Below are positions 42,700 through 55,749 of a stretch of 64,000 nucleotides of DNA, piece by piece (the first letter of the stretch is position 1; every line of letters begins with the position of its first letter). Where the stretch lies: assembly GCA_037957365.1 (NCBI GenBank), contig JARHVA010004229.1:1582988-1646987 (forward strand), read 5' to 3'. Below the pieces are notes generated by a model. That model had not been told where the DNA came from and ran no database searches. It saw only the letters and a program-made list of their open reading frames with translations. The DNA comes from Torreya grandis (Eukaryota; Streptophyta; Pinopsida; Cupressales; Taxaceae). Made by a program: the position numbers and the translations under genes.

Positions 42700-43930
42700 T
42701 AAAGGGGTGGAATATCCTAATAAAATGGATGAATAAAACTCTAAATTAATCTAGTTAAATTAATTTAGATAACATAATATATTGAATATATAAAATAACC
42801 AAATATATTAAGTTCAATGCAAATTGATATTATAATAATTTTAACATGAATAAGAGATAGTACTTATATTATTTACATATGTGTACATATATTAGAGATT
42901 TAAAAATGTAGAATCTATCAGATTGATCATAGAATCTATCAGATTGATGCTCAAAATCCAATCATCATAATTTTAAGAATATTATTTTTGGAGACTTTGA
43001 CACTTGTATTGACCTATGGAAACTTACATCAATACTTATATCTATTTGATAATTATTTTGTCTTATAAATAATATTAATTGTATTGAAAAATGATCACCT
43101 ATTCCTATTAGGGCTTTTTAAACCTTTATATTAACGTATCTGGATTGCACATACATGTTATGTATGATTTTCTATATCTCAAAACCCTACTTATTCACCT
43201 TAGGTTAGGTCGCCCTACCAAAAATGGGTTAGTGGGCTCATAAATCTAAGCTTACCTCAAGTAACCATTTATCAATGAGCATTTCCTACATATCCAATAC
43301 TCCTAAGAGAGCCTCAAACATATGTAGTTCTCTTCTAAGTGTGGTCTTGTGTGTGTACAAGAGTTTACTATGCTATATGCAAGGTCATACAATGATATAA
43401 CTTATAACTTGTCAAATAATATTGATGGGTTTTTATTTGAATGCTTCAATCTTGTAATATGATTTCTCATATGACTAGTATATAAATAGGTAAGAAAAGG
43501 GTAGTAGAATAAGTTGTGTAATTGATTGAATGAGCTTGCATAGGTGTTTTCTTAGTATTTTTTAGATATATAATGAGTAGGATTTGAATTGTATTTATAC
43601 CACACCTTTTGAAAATGTCTAATATAAGGGTTAGATAAGATAAATAGGATAACTCATATGTTTTTAAATATTTGTAATTTGGATGAATTTTGAGGCACAA
43701 ACACATGATAAAACTAGACACTGACATCAATACTAATGTCCCTATAGAGGGAATACAAGTGTCTAGTAGGGTATAAATTTATTAAAGGTCTATAAATTGT
43801 AGTGAAGGACATAAATCATGTTTTAATATTTATGTAGTGTATAGGTGATATGGGTCATTTTAATGATAGGATCTATCCATAAGATAAGTAATTAGGCATA
43901 ATTAAATGGTGAATGTGAGCCTTTTAGTAG
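42700..43930 (-). repeat. LTR of element 1 (approximate limits)
   Basis: Read on the minus strand, the block GAGAACTACATATGTTTGAGG, then ATATGTAGGAAATGCTCATT, then ACTAACCCATTTTT, then GTAGGGTTTTG matches the LTRs of element 2 (53150-53320) in order. Limits are extrapolated from that LTR's 1220 bases. A possible primer-binding site, TTGGTGAACCCAACC, lies near 42650 before gag. Confidence 0.5.
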
Positions 43931-45710
43931 TAGGAGGGTCTAGAATTGAAGGGTATAGCCCTTATTGGTAATTTTCAAGTTTACAATAATGATATGATAT
44001 ATATAGTTATATTTTAGTATCTACAATTATATAATTTTATTTTTCATTAATCTATTATAGAATTTTGTTTTTCATTACTTTGAATCTTTGAAAACTTTTA
44101 CTCTATTATATAATCTGATTTTGCATTAATTTAGATCTTTGAAAATCTTTATTTTGTATCTTTGACCCGTATACTCTATCCTAAATCTTTTTACATATAT
44201 TCATATAGGTTTGGATCTTTAAGTAAAGTCCATTATGATGCCACCTTTTTGAGATGAGGCATGTTACCTAAAATTCACTCATTTCAAAATGAGAACTAAC
44301 TATATCATGTGATAAATATATAATTATGTATTATAATATCAACATGGGGAGATTATTTCATATGTAACATATTAATGTGAATCATACAAGTCTCATGTCT
44401 AGATAGATATATAAATGAAGCATGCAATAAAATAACCATCTATGAAGTAGAATACATAGTAAAAGTGCATGATGTGTACCATTTAACCACTAATCAAGCT
44501 CAATAAGTACAATAAACAAAACACACAATGTCATGTAATGACACACATAAGTCCAAGGGCCATATATAATAGTGATTAATATGTCACAATAAATAATGTC
44601 AAGGGCCACACATGAAGGACATTAATAATGTCACAAACATGGGACATATTCAAATTTCACACACACCAAGCATAAATATCATGGATGTGTTAAATAAATT
44701 TACAAAAAAATGGACAATTTCCACATAAAATAAGCAAGAAATGTATAACCTATCATGCAAGAAAGTAAACAACATCGAAGGAGCATAAAATAACTAAAAA
44801 CTAGTTTATTCCATCTATACATATCAATTTCATAGTATGGGAAAGTAAAATATCCATGTAGAACAATGTATCAAGGCACTTGTAATATATGTAATTTGAC
44901 ATGGTATATAGGTCATATATAGATAGACCTTGTTGATAAAATGTAACATATAGAATACGATGCCCTAACATAAGTATGGCCATTGGGTAGAAGAGAATCC
45001 AACATTTGAGAATCCATGTATAGTATGTATGTCATGAGTCACACTCATATACCTCATGAAATGCATGTGTGTTTGAAAAATAATATGATATCTACCAAAA
45101 TTTGTGATAAATAACATATATAAATAAGTACAATGGCTTTTGTCATGCTTAGGTCCTGATTTTTTATTTTTGAAAATATTTTGAATGTTTTCATATTTTT
45201 AAAATATTTTATTTTTTTCATATTTTTATTATTTGTATTTTTAAATTTTTTAAATTGATACTATCCTATTATCCCATAAATTAAAATATTATAGTGTGTG
45301 CTTAGATCATATATGTTGATAGTGACTTTTCATGAGTGAAAAATGCTACGTATAGATGAAACTGAATCTAAAAATGCATTAAGTGTTGTAATGTAACTTC
45401 CTTGATCACTACTCATAAAATATTTTTTAGGATATGTAACTTGAGAAATTTTAAGACTTAGTGGAGTCTGTTGTATGGTTGAAGAATGTCTCATTACCTA
45501 TGTTCATTGTGTAACACACTAAACTATCTAAGATACTACCTTAGGATGCACTATAAAATATTTATATTTATTTCAACCTTGAGTAACTTTATGGTATCAA
45601 GCATCCTATTTATGAAGGTATACCACTCTCCTTGGAATTAATTATATAAAAATTTCATATAAGTGCAACAATTGATTCTACATTTAAGTATTTTGTATAA
45701 CTTGTATTGT
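43931..45710. other. Non-coding DNA between elements 1 and 2
   Basis: Near 44530-44640 phrases such as AAGGGCCATATATAATA and AAGGGCCACACATGAAGG recur with TGTCA motifs, a loose local repetition. No gene or known element part was recognised. If element 2 jumped into a gag of element 3, that gag should continue here, but it could not be read. Confidence 0.45.
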
Positions 45711-45966
45711 GTCCCTATCTAACCTAGCATGGTCCTATCCTAGAAAGATAGTGATTATTGGAAAACATCTGATAGGTGCTTATAGTTTTAATAGGATGAA
45801 AAAAATATTAAAATAAGGGTGTTTGTATTATATTTATTGTGTTTTAAAAACAATAAAGGATCTCTTTTAGATTACGAGTTAGTAAAATGGAGAATAGATC
45901 AGGTAAGGGAAACATGTCAATGATAACCACTTTCAAGCATTTAATTATCAAATTTATGTGTCCACT
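45711..45966 (-). other. Inverted LTR-start segment
   Basis: The reverse complement of this segment reads GGACACATAAATTTGATAATT, then GACATGTTTCCCTTACCTGA, then CTCCATTTTACTAACTC, then AATCACTATCTTTCTAGGA. It aligns from the LTR start at 52547 (AGACAAATAATTTTAATGATT, then GACATCTTTCCCCTACTTGG, then TTCCATTTCACTAACTC, then TAGTCTTTATCTTTCTAGGA). GTGTCC occurs at both breakpoints. Confidence 0.8.
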
Positions 45967-46929
45967 AGTGTGGCCTTATCCCCTGCACTAAAATTACTAC
46001 TTTTTAAATTGAGACATTATACAATGGCTCTCTTGTGCTTATTGAAAGGTTGATTAGCAAAAATATTATAAATATTCCTTTATAAAAGTACATTAAGGAA
46101 TTCACTTAAAAATACCAAGCAAGTTTATTTCAAAATCACTATACATTAAGCAAAAGAGCATTATTTCTTCAAAATTCAATTATTTTGTATTCTAACAATC
46201 ACATAGAAATTTTGAATATTGTTTATTAGAATTTAAGGGCATATATTTATCGATCATTCAATCAAGTATTCTAGCTATATTAATTCTAGTTTCATAATCA
46301 CATATCACATAATCACCCTAGGAGGGAGAACTGCATCAGCCTGAGGCCTATTTAGGCTATGTAGAAAACACTGAGTTATAAGGGGTTTTTTAAGCCATCT
46401 CGACCATCCCTACTAACCCATTTTTATATATTTGTTATAAAATTACTATTTAGTGAATATTCAAGACTAGGGTTTTGTATTTACAAATATTTGGCATATT
46501 TATTAGGCTCCCACACAAAAATAATGAATCTACTGAAACTATCACACAAACCATATTGGTAAATCAAGCACACACTCAACTAGGACATGGCCATGGTCAA
46601 TAGACATGGACATATTATTCCCCTATATTCCTCTTATAACCTTATCCCAATACAACTTATAATTTAATTTTTAGACACAACTCTATTTCCATATTTTTAT
46701 AAGATCTTTCCAATCTCTATCAACTTACATAGTCAACATACAGTCTATTTTAGGGAGGTTTACACATCCTTGAGCTATTTTACTATTTTTATCAAATTTA
46801 TATTTTTTTTAAAATTATGTATTTATTATATAATATTATATTCCATTATTAGATAAATATATTCCAATATGTTAACTTTAATAGTTTAAATCACTTAATT
46901 GGATTTATCTAGTTAAAACTATTTAAAAA
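45711..46929 (+). repeat. 5' LTR of element 2, with inverted first quarter
   Basis: From 45967 to 46929 it runs collinear with 52806-53766 (GCCTTATCCCC, then GGTTGATTAGCAAAAATATTA, then AATCACCCTAGGAGGGAGAA). The first 256 bases instead match 52547-52805 as reverse complement. Total length equals that of the 3' LTR to within a base or two. Confidence 0.82.
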
Positions 46930-48439
46930 TCCTTGTGATCCCGCTATTTTTAAAGCATTTTTTGCTTGTTTTTGATTGAATTTTTCCTATAACTTCATCA
47001 ATTTTTTATAAATTCTTGAAAATAAAATAAATTATCCTTCAAACTTAGATATAAATCCAAAACATAACAATTCAACTTATTTTACCTTTGAGTAATTCAA
47101 CATTTAAAAAGTTTATCTTGTCACCTCAGATAAAATATAAAACTAAATCTCTTTCTTTTGATCATAGGGTTTAAATTTAGTATTTCCTATACACACAAAT
47201 ATTTCACTTTTTCTTTTCTTTCATTTTTCATTTGATTTTACTTGTTTTATAAACTACATTATGGTAGTTTTCAAACTAATTAGTGATTGTCGTGAAGGGC
47301 TACATAGTATATATTTATAGAAACTATGGCATGAGGGGTTTGCCCCAATACTCATACCCACTACATAAAATTAAATAAGAACATTAGTTTCCATGTGATT
47401 CATGGTATATTAAAAATTATTAGGATACCCTTGTTTATACCATAGGAAGCATCTTTTAGTCATCTAATTTCTAGTGCACCTAAGAGGAGTATATCACCCA
47501 GGGAAGTTACTCTCACCATACCCTTTGAAATGGGGTTAGTGGAATAAATTTATGGTTCTACATTGGTATTTAGTGATCTAAAACATTGGGCCAATAATAA
47601 TAATGAATGAGAAATTATTTTTGAGCTCCTAAAATTTTTTCAAACCCTTACCTAGATCACCCTTATACCTTAATTTTTCCTTGTATTATATTCTTAATCA
47701 TTATCAATGCTTGATACATATTTTACTCTATTCATAGTGGGTGAATTAAATTAATGTTTCTTTCATATATTACATAGTATAAATCAATTTATTGTTACAC
47801 TTTATTTTCATTGATCATGATAACTATTAAGTTATTACATTGATCCAATATTGAATTGATTAAGAAGCTATAATAAATAATTTCCAATCCTCAAATCTTC
47901 ATGTTACGAATCTTTGTACTAATAAATCATGTTATTTTTATCCTCAAATAACTTTTTTGAAATATGAAATGACTTGAGAGCAAGAGTAAGCATATTTCCT
48001 ACATGTTATAAAATTTAAAACTTTAAGGGTTCTTCCATTGATTATTCCTCATCTCCTTGAGGGGTGAATCATGGCAATCATTTTATAACCTCATATTTAG
48101 GAACAATCTAGTCCAATTTATGATGAAAGGTTTATGAAATATATTTTTCAACACCTGGATAAGGTTGAATCATTGTTATATTTTTCTTGACATGAAAAAA
48201 ATAAAGGGACCCAAGATAGATTTACATTCAATCCCATATCTACACCTTTAGTTACTTATCTAACACCATATCACAATTTGGGATAATCATTGGTCTCCCA
48301 AATATATCTATGCCTATACCTACTCATGTTACATATACTCATATTACATCTATAAATCCACTCTTGAACATACTATTATTATAATATAAGATACATTATC
48401 CCCTATTGATAAAACTATCTCTCATGATAGCCCATCTAT
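46930..48439 (+). other. Leader region of element 2
   Basis: The sequence just after the LTR, CCTTGTGATCCCGC (46931-46944), is in the position of a primer-binding site, but I could not match it to a tRNA. The rest up to gag has no recognised frame. Confidence 0.45.
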
Positions 48440-49420
48440 GTAATCTTGTTATTTATTGCACGACCCTTTGGCACCAAAAAATTCATCTTATCCACTACCA
48501 TCTATCTTTGTGGCTCTTAAGCTCCCTCTCTATGAAGGCAAATTTTATCCTAAACAACATTTACATACCTTTCATATAGCTTGTCTAGATTATTTAGATG
48601 ATGATAAATTATTGACTAAGCTCTTTATAATAAGTCAAAAATAATATGTTCTTAGATGATTATATGATCTTCCTCTTAAATAATTAAAGGCTTTCAACCC
48701 TTTGGTAATTCCTCCCACACTTTCTCTATCAAGATTGGTGAAAATTTATCATATTCTCAAATTTCAAAACTCATTCAAGGATTAAAAAAAAGAATCAATG
48801 AATATGGATAAGATATAAGATAATGCTTGAAAATATGACCAATCAAATGGATTATAATGATATTCAAGACACTTTTACTCAATTTTTTCAATCTCAACTT
48901 CAAGATTCATTTATGTTTGATAAGTTCAAATCCTTCGATGAATTATTCCATATAGTCAAGTAGCATGAGGTCAAATTGATTAATTTGAATAGGTTAAATT
49001 ACACTTCAAATTATCTTTATACCTCCAATATTAAATTTCAAATCAAAACAAATAATAAGAGAAAATCAAATGAAATCAATAATGAATCTAAAGTTATAGT
49101 TAATGTTATATCAAAACTAACACATAAGCTTCAACTATAAGCTCCATAAAGGAGGTAGTTTCCTAGGTTGCCTTCACTACCACATGTATTATTACAAAAT
49201 TTATTGGAATGCAATGTGATCAATGTTCCTCCACTAATGGAGTTATACATGTCTAGATTTTAATCTACAATTTATGATGCCAATGCAAACTTTGGCTACC
49301 ATAGATGTATTGGGCACTATATAGATAGATTTTTCAATCTTAGGCATAAGATTTAAGATATTATTGATGAGAATAATATTTATATTTTCATACCTATCAA
49401 AAAATATAAGCCATAAGCAA
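48440..49420 (+). pseudogene. Ty3/gypsy gag remnant, element 2
   Basis: The open start (48456-48644) reads LAPKNSSYPLPSIFVALKLP, then LYEGKFYPKQHLHTFHIACL and DYLDDDKLLTKLF, a gag domain equivalent to that of element 1. Further on, after stops and frame changes, QFPRLPSLPHVL-like sequence and then NFGYHRCIGHYIDRFFNL with RHKIQDIIDENN (about 49268-49380) match the CxYHxxxxGHxxxxC zinc finger and IQDLID tail of Tat-like gag, with Cys lost. This is the best preserved gag of the cluster in its C-terminal part. Confidence 0.85.
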
Positions 49421-49599
49421 ATGACAATACTAAGCTCAAATTGTAAAATGATACTTTTCCAAAACATGAAGTATATAACAAGGATAATTTTAAATTACAT
49501 TATGCACATAATCCTCATATTCATCCTTATTCATATGGACATTCAATTTATATCATTTTTGATACATTTACAATCAGATAAGCACAACCTATGATCACA

Positions 49600-50060
49600 T
49601 TTGATGATAGTGAAATTGTGGAGATGATTCAAATAGATATGCACTCTTTTTTTAGGGATATATTAATAAATAGTCTATACATAGTGTTATGTTAGATAAT
49701 GGATCAAGTGAAAATGGGTGCACCATAATAATCCTTCACTCTCTTAGTTATAAAAACAAGATTTACAAGATACTTCTAGGGTTTTCAAAGCCTTTTATGG
49801 TCATACATAAGATTATATTGATCATATATTACTACCTTTGTAAGTAAGGCCTATCTTTTTACCCACTCTAATCATAAGTATACCAAACATAGGGGTCTTT
49901 CTTATGTTTTTAGGGAACCCTTGGATATAAAATATCATAGGAGTACCTTCTATACTATAGAATTATCTCAAATATATTCATGATAATCAATTGGTCAAAT
50001 TTCCAAGAATCCAATATGAATATTCTTTGGAACAAATAGTGTTTAATTATTCTCTATAAT
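49600..50060 (+). pseudogene. Gypsy aspartic protease-like remnant, element 2
   Basis: VMLDNGSSENGCTIIILHSL (49684-49745) resembles the (L/V)xDxGSSxNxCP active-site block of plant Tat/Athila-like proteases. FLGNPWI (near 49912) then GVPSILYYRI matches the LGRPWIH...GAVPSTLHQ block that follows the protease in these elements. After about 50060 no pol motif can be read. Stops (TAG, TAA) and frame changes make it inactive. Confidence 0.72.
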
Positions 50061-52527
50061 GACTTATGTAGGAACATAAAAATTGAGTACCATAATAATG
50101 AAATAATCTACAAAACTATTTAGGAGCATGATTTATATACTCCAAAGCACATTAAAGTTTCTTCACCTACTACTAAGCGTGAATATATATTATAGACTTA
50201 AGAGTCTCCAAGTTATGAGAATGATAACGTTCCACAAGATCATATTAAGTTAGTTTTAAATAACATGGAACTTTATCCTAAGTATAAAATGGCACACAAG
50301 AGAAGATCCTCATCTCGTAAAGCACAATAGGTTACTAAAAGAGATCCACTAAAGGTAAATATTATAACATATTATCTTACACATGAAGATAAATTTTACA
50401 TGGATATATGAGCATTGACTTAGAAGGATACATTACAACACATGATTATTATTTAAATTTACATGCATTGGCAATTTCTTTTCATCATTACGTAAATTTA
50501 TTCCTTCATACAATAACATGGATTATGCATACATGTTTATCACTAATATCATTGGTCGAGCTACTTATATAGTTTAAATTTTTAGATTTTTTTCTAATTA
50601 TTTTATCCCTTATCCAATCATTCTTCTAATTCCTTGGATTTATTTTCTATTTTTGGAACTTTATTTATTGATTTTAAAGGTAATTCACACAATCCAAAAT
50701 AAATATCTTCTCTACCTTACTCAATATTTAATACTTATCTATGTTATATCATGCCTCACACTCACATGATCACGTTTATCTCTTATATATGAGGAGCATG
50801 CATATTTTATCTATCTAAATTATTCAATATACATTAATGTGAATCATTTTTGAACATACATTGGGGGCATATGGATTTGATTTTGTTTCTTATCATACAA
50901 TGCTTTTACACCTTATTGAGGGTTGTTTGTATCTCTTCCCCTTATTCTATCTTATAAACCTTAGTCTTTAAGTAATTTATAATTTCAAATATTCCAAAAA
51001 ATTAAAAAGAAACAAATATGGAAAATTTTCAAAAGCATTAAAATGATTGAAAAATTCAAAAACATCAACATAATTTCTATAAAAAACAAAATTAGGACTT
51101 AAAAAATATTTTTTAATTGTTGTTAAGTTTACATATATCCACATGTCATTTATTTTATGTTTTGTAAATATCATATTTATAAAAATACACATTTATTTGC
51201 ATAAAGTACTTGATTATGATAAAAGACATATATTTACATGATTTATATGTCAGGCTTCCCTTATTACCAAATAATTTGTCTAAGTTAGGGGCATCTCTTC
51301 ATTCTTCTTGAACACATTTATAGGTTGTATTTATCCATAAACTTCCTACCATGATGAGTTATATATCATACAAATGTTTTTCTAATCACTCATAATTTAC
51401 ATGTGCTACATGAGTATGTTATTTTTATAAAAATGACATTAACACATATGGTGGATACATACTAGTTTCATTTCCCTGTGCTTATTTATTTATTACTTAG
51501 ATGTTACAATTTTATTTATTATTGTGTATGTGAAAAATTCTTGTTTTTATGGCATAATCATTCTATTTATTTGTGTCTTTTGTCCTTGTGTGTTATGCTA
51601 CATAACCATGTATTTTTTATGTGGCCTTTTGGGCCTTATAAATTACATTTTATGTAAATTTCATGACATATTATAACTTTACTTGTCTAATAGTATAACA
51701 TAGTATAATTTTTATATTTAAGCCATTTTACACTTTCCAAGATTACAACATTATTCAAAATATTAAGATTATAGGGGTGTGTCACATTTTTGTGGACTAG
51801 TTCTTATAGTTAAAAATTTGTGAACGTATTCTAATAGTTTTAAAATCACAAATGGAAATTCAATATCAAATCAGTAAAATATAGAGAGAATAATATTTAT
51901 TCACATTCAAGATACTTTATGGAAATTTAAAGTATTCTTAAAGTTTTTTAGTTAAAAATAAAACATAGATCCATCTATAATTGTGTGATTCATATTCATG
52001 TTCCAAATGGGCCATGTTAGAGACTAATGACACTCAATGTCTATAATTACACTTTTTCAATATGTAGTAGGCCACATTCAGTGGTTATACCCCTTCAATT
52101 TACTTACAAAGTACTCTACACAACCAAATGAGAGTTGGAACATATAATATTTCCAACTTGATAGCATTCAAAGGTTTTCAAATTAAGACTTTGTCACTCT
52201 CAATTATATATAGGTTCAACTTTTTTCCAAATTTCCTCAACAAGGGGACAATTACTTCTCTACCTTCATGTAAAAGATAAATAAAATTGCATACTCATTT
52301 AGGTGAATAATTTACTTACTCTCTTTGTAAATTTAAAATTACAAAATCCTACATTTCAACTTTCAAATATGGATAATAATTACTTCCAGTGGCATTGTTG
52401 TAGGTTTTCACATCAATAATCCTATATGATCAATAATTGTATTCAAAGTCAAAGTGTGTGTACACATTGTAGGTTTACATCTACTTTACTCTACTAATTT
52501 CACTTTATTGATTCACTAGAATAAAGT
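50061..52527 (+). other. 3' internal region of element 2, no gene read
   Basis: Reverse transcriptase, RNase H and integrase blocks were looked for on both strands and not found. Purine-rich phrases TTGGGGGCATATGG (50863-50876) and GTTAGGGGCA (51284-51293) occur. A minus-strand open frame at 50977-51192 is AT-driven. Confidence 0.5.
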
Positions 52528-52546
52528 GTGGTGGGGGGGGGGGGAA
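52528..52546 (+). other. Polypurine tract of element 2
   Basis: GTGGTG followed by a run of twelve G (52533-52544) and AA ends exactly where the TGTAGACAAATAA start of the 3' LTR begins. It would prime plus-strand DNA synthesis. Confidence 0.8.
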
Positions 52547-53766
52547 TGTAGACAAATAATTTTAATGATTAAATTCTTGACAGTGGATATCCTTGACATC
52601 TTTCCCCTACTTGGCCTATTTTCCATTTCACTAACTCAAAATCTATAAGAGGGAATTTATTATCTTGAGAACCTAGAAAATGTCATTAAAAATTACCTAT
52701 TTCAACTTTGTTAATAAATATTCAACCTACAAGCACATATCAAACCTTTTCTAGTAGTCTTTATCTTTCTAGGACAAGATTGTGCTAGATCAGACAAGGT
52801 CACAATATAGCCTTATCCCCTACACCCTAATGGTTGATTTTTTAAATTAATGAATTATAAAATGACTCTCTCACACTTATTAAAAGGTTGGTTAGCAAAA
52901 ATATTATACATATCCCCTATAAAATCACATTAAGGCATTCACTTGGAAGGACCCAATTTGATTTCAAAAGCACTACACATTAAGAAAAATAGCACTATTT
53001 CTTCCAAAATCAATTGTTTGCATTCTAATAGTCATATAGAAAGTTTTAATATTATTTATGACAATTCAAGGGCATACATTTTTCAAACATTCAATTTTTC
53101 CTCTAGTTACATTTATTCTAGTTGCATAGTCATGGATCACACAATCACCCTAGGAGGGAGAACTACATAGACCTAATGCCCATTTGGGCTATGTAGGTAG
53201 TGCTTATTTATAAGGGGTTTGTGAGGCCAACTCATCCATCCCCAATAACCCATTTATCTCTTTCTATCTTTGTTATCTAATTCATAAATAGTGCATATGT
53301 AGGATTAGGGTTTTGAATTTACATTTATTTGGCACATTTATTCAGCTCCCACAAAGAAATATTAAACCTATAAAAACTATCACACATACTTAGATCAATA
53401 AATTAGGTGCACATTCAACTAGTATACAATCATTATCAACAAACATGGTCATACTACACCCCTATCCACCTCTTATGATCTTGTCCTAATATAAGTTATA
53501 ATTTTTTTTCAAACATGGTTCTTTTTGTAGGTTTTTCTAATCACTGTTTAGTCTCTGTTAGCCTAGATAATCAGCATAGAGTATGTTTTAGGGAAATCTT
53601 CACATCTTTAAGATCTTTTATTATTTTTAAAAAGTTTATAATTTATTAAATTTTTTATTTTACTATAAAATATTGGATTCCATTATCAGATCTATATATT
53701 ATATCATTCTAATTTCAATAGTTTAAATTGCTTAATTCAATTTATCTAATTAAAATTATTTAAGCA
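52547..53766 (+). repeat. 3' LTR of element 2
   Basis: It starts TGTAGACAAATAA and ends TTATTTAAGCA, 1220 bases. It aligns with 45711-46929. It includes the family stem-loop CTACATAG/CTATGTAG (53163-53170 and 53189-53196) and a TATA-like TTTATAAG at 53208. An open frame at 52943-53170 is inside the LTR and is not a gene. Confidence 0.85.
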
Positions 53767-54470
53767 ATGTATCTTTCTTTGACTATATAGCATAACTCAC
53801 CAAAATATTTGAATTTATAAAAAATAATTGATTCATGGAGTAGTTTTAGCACTCTATTTAAAGATATCTTGTAATTCATTATTTTTAATAGAGTGTCATT
53901 TTAGCTAGTATATTTTTGTACCAATGAGCATATTCATTGATTAGATCTTTTAACCCTTATTTGAGCTTTGTGATAGGTGCATATGATATTTTTTCACTAT
54001 TTTTGCTATATAAGTGTGTTAAGAGCTGATATGATAAAGGGTTAAGTGATCTAAATGATTGGATTCAAAGATCATAAAACCATTATAAAGTTATTATTTA
54101 AGGATTCTTAGAAAGATAATTATTAGTGATTTATCATTGTAAGCATGGTCCAAGCATGTTGTATGGGTTGATCGAATATGTTGCTTGGGATCACCTTTAC
54201 CTTCATAGAGTGGGATATTAGGAGATATAAAACATGTTAGTAATGGGTAGGATGTTATCTTAGGTGCCAAACTATTATGAAGCAAAGTATGATGGTCCAT
54301 TAAATGACTAGCTTTATAGACACCTTGTTATATATGTAACACTTTAGCTTGTAATTTTGTAATAATTTTCTTGAGAGATTGTACATTAGGAAAAGTTGGT
54401 AGTGGACCTTAAGCAATATTCAAGGTAAGTGTGTATGATTCCCTAGTATAAATATAAATATGAATCTATT
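53767..54470 (-). pseudogene. Ty3/gypsy gag remnant, element 3, truncated
   Basis: The open piece 54094-54300 reads HNSLAPKITSYPLLTCFISP, then NIPLYEGKGDPKQHIRSTHT and TCLDHAYNDKSL, the canonical gag PLYEGKGDPKQH block. Below it, LKDLINEYAHWYKN and LVSYAI*SKK continue the domain until it stops abruptly at the end of the element 2 LTR. The missing rest of gag and pol is not found on the far side of element 2. Confidence 0.85.
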
Positions 54471-55749
54471 TGAATCCTTATAATTCCCTAATACCTAGGT
54501 GTGTTAGAATATATGTAATTATAGGTATTGATATAGTAATATAAATAATAATAGTAAATGGAACATTTGAAATAGAATGGAAACTTTATTTGATTTATTT
54601 TTTTCATCTCTTACAATGTATAACAATACATCAATATTTTGTACATTGAAATTAAGTGACTGAGTGATTACTTTATCATTAACTTAATCCACTTTCTTCA
54701 TATTATCTTTATCAGTCTCAATAGTCATGATAAGCCCATCAATAAGGTGTGTGGTATGCCCTATAGAATTATGAACACATTTTTATTCTTGTTCCCAGGT
54801 CATTCTTAATTTTACCAATATCTGTCTTAATGGTAAGTTTATTCTAGGACTATTATTACAATAATATGAGTTGAGCAAGGATTTAGATTGTATATTTTAG
54901 ATTTAATCCTTTTAATGATATTTAAATTTGATTAATATACATATATAATGCATCTAAATAACACCTCAGAAATTAAGATAGAATGTAATTTTGATCCTTA
55001 AAATTTATAAGCAAAATTTAGTCATTATTACCATGATTTGAACTTTAAACTTTGAAATTTACAATAAAATGTAGGAATGTAACTAGTCAACGTGTGTTTG
55101 TTTTATACGATCTCAAATATATTGATCCAAATCATAAAATAATGAAAATAACCCAAAATTCACTAACTACATATGATTCCATCTTATTTTATCTACATTA
55201 TCCCATTTCTATCATATGTTGAGAGTAACTTCCCAAGGATAACCACTTACTGGTGCACAACTAGAAAAATGGTTGAAAGCTTTATATACACGAGATATAA
55301 AACCAAGAGCATTTATGATATAATAAAAGGTATGTTGAAAATAAAATTCATATATAGTTGTTTATAATGGCTTGAGTATTGGGGAAATACCCCTCACACC
55401 ATGGATCAATTAAAACTAAAGACCACTTTGTCCTAAATGATAACTCCTATAAGTTTTTAAAATGTTAGAAAATAGTTTCTAGGAAAACTAGAGAAAAAGA
55501 TAAAGAAATTTGAAAAATGATATTAAAATTTGAAACCAATCATAAATAAATATTTTGTGTATATAAATAAATAAATAATCTAAAATACTATGGCAAAAAT
55601 TAGAAAAGTAATGCTAAAAAAAATACAAGTTCACTAATATGTTGTACCTTATTTTTGATAAAATAATAAAATGTTGTGTGATTAATAAGTGTAAACCTAG
55701 ATAGATATTAGAGTGATAAATAATTACAATATTTAACAATTGTGATTTT
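54471..55749. other. Non-coding DNA upstream of element 3 gag
   Basis: This is expected to be the leader of element 3. A 64-codon open frame at 55173-55367 has no recognisable motif. Confidence 0.4.

Larger units (their letters stand above)
36236..43930 (-). mobile_element. Ty3/gypsy element 1, with satellite array in place of pol
   Basis: On the minus strand this reads LTR (about 42700-43930), gag (42524 to 41515), a satellite array (41510 to 37690), then integrase (37428 to 36236). Protease, reverse transcriptase and RNase H should lie between gag and integrase but are absent, and the array fills that place. Gag and integrase are of the non-chromoviral plant type (Tat/Athila-like). No matching 3' LTR was found below 36236. 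Whether gag and integrase came from one insertion is inferred from strand and order. Confidence 0.65.
45711..53766 (+). mobile_element. Ty3/gypsy element 2, LTR pair with gag and protease only
   Basis: LTRs of 1219 and 1220 bases enclose about 5.6 kb. Gag and a protease-like stretch are present on the plus strand, but no reverse transcriptase or integrase motif could be found, so it is either a deleted copy or a member that always depended on others. A polypurine tract stands before the 3' LTR. Just beyond 53766 a minus-strand gag of a related element begins mid-domain, which suggests insertion into it. A 5-bp target duplication is not certain (ATGTA on the right; TTGTA or TGTAT near the left edge). 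Confidence 0.82.

Noticed and set aside
50860..50880. TTGGGGGCATATGG as a second polypurine tract
   Set aside because: No LTR start follows it. The tract at 52528-52546 directly adjoins the LTR and is the better candidate.
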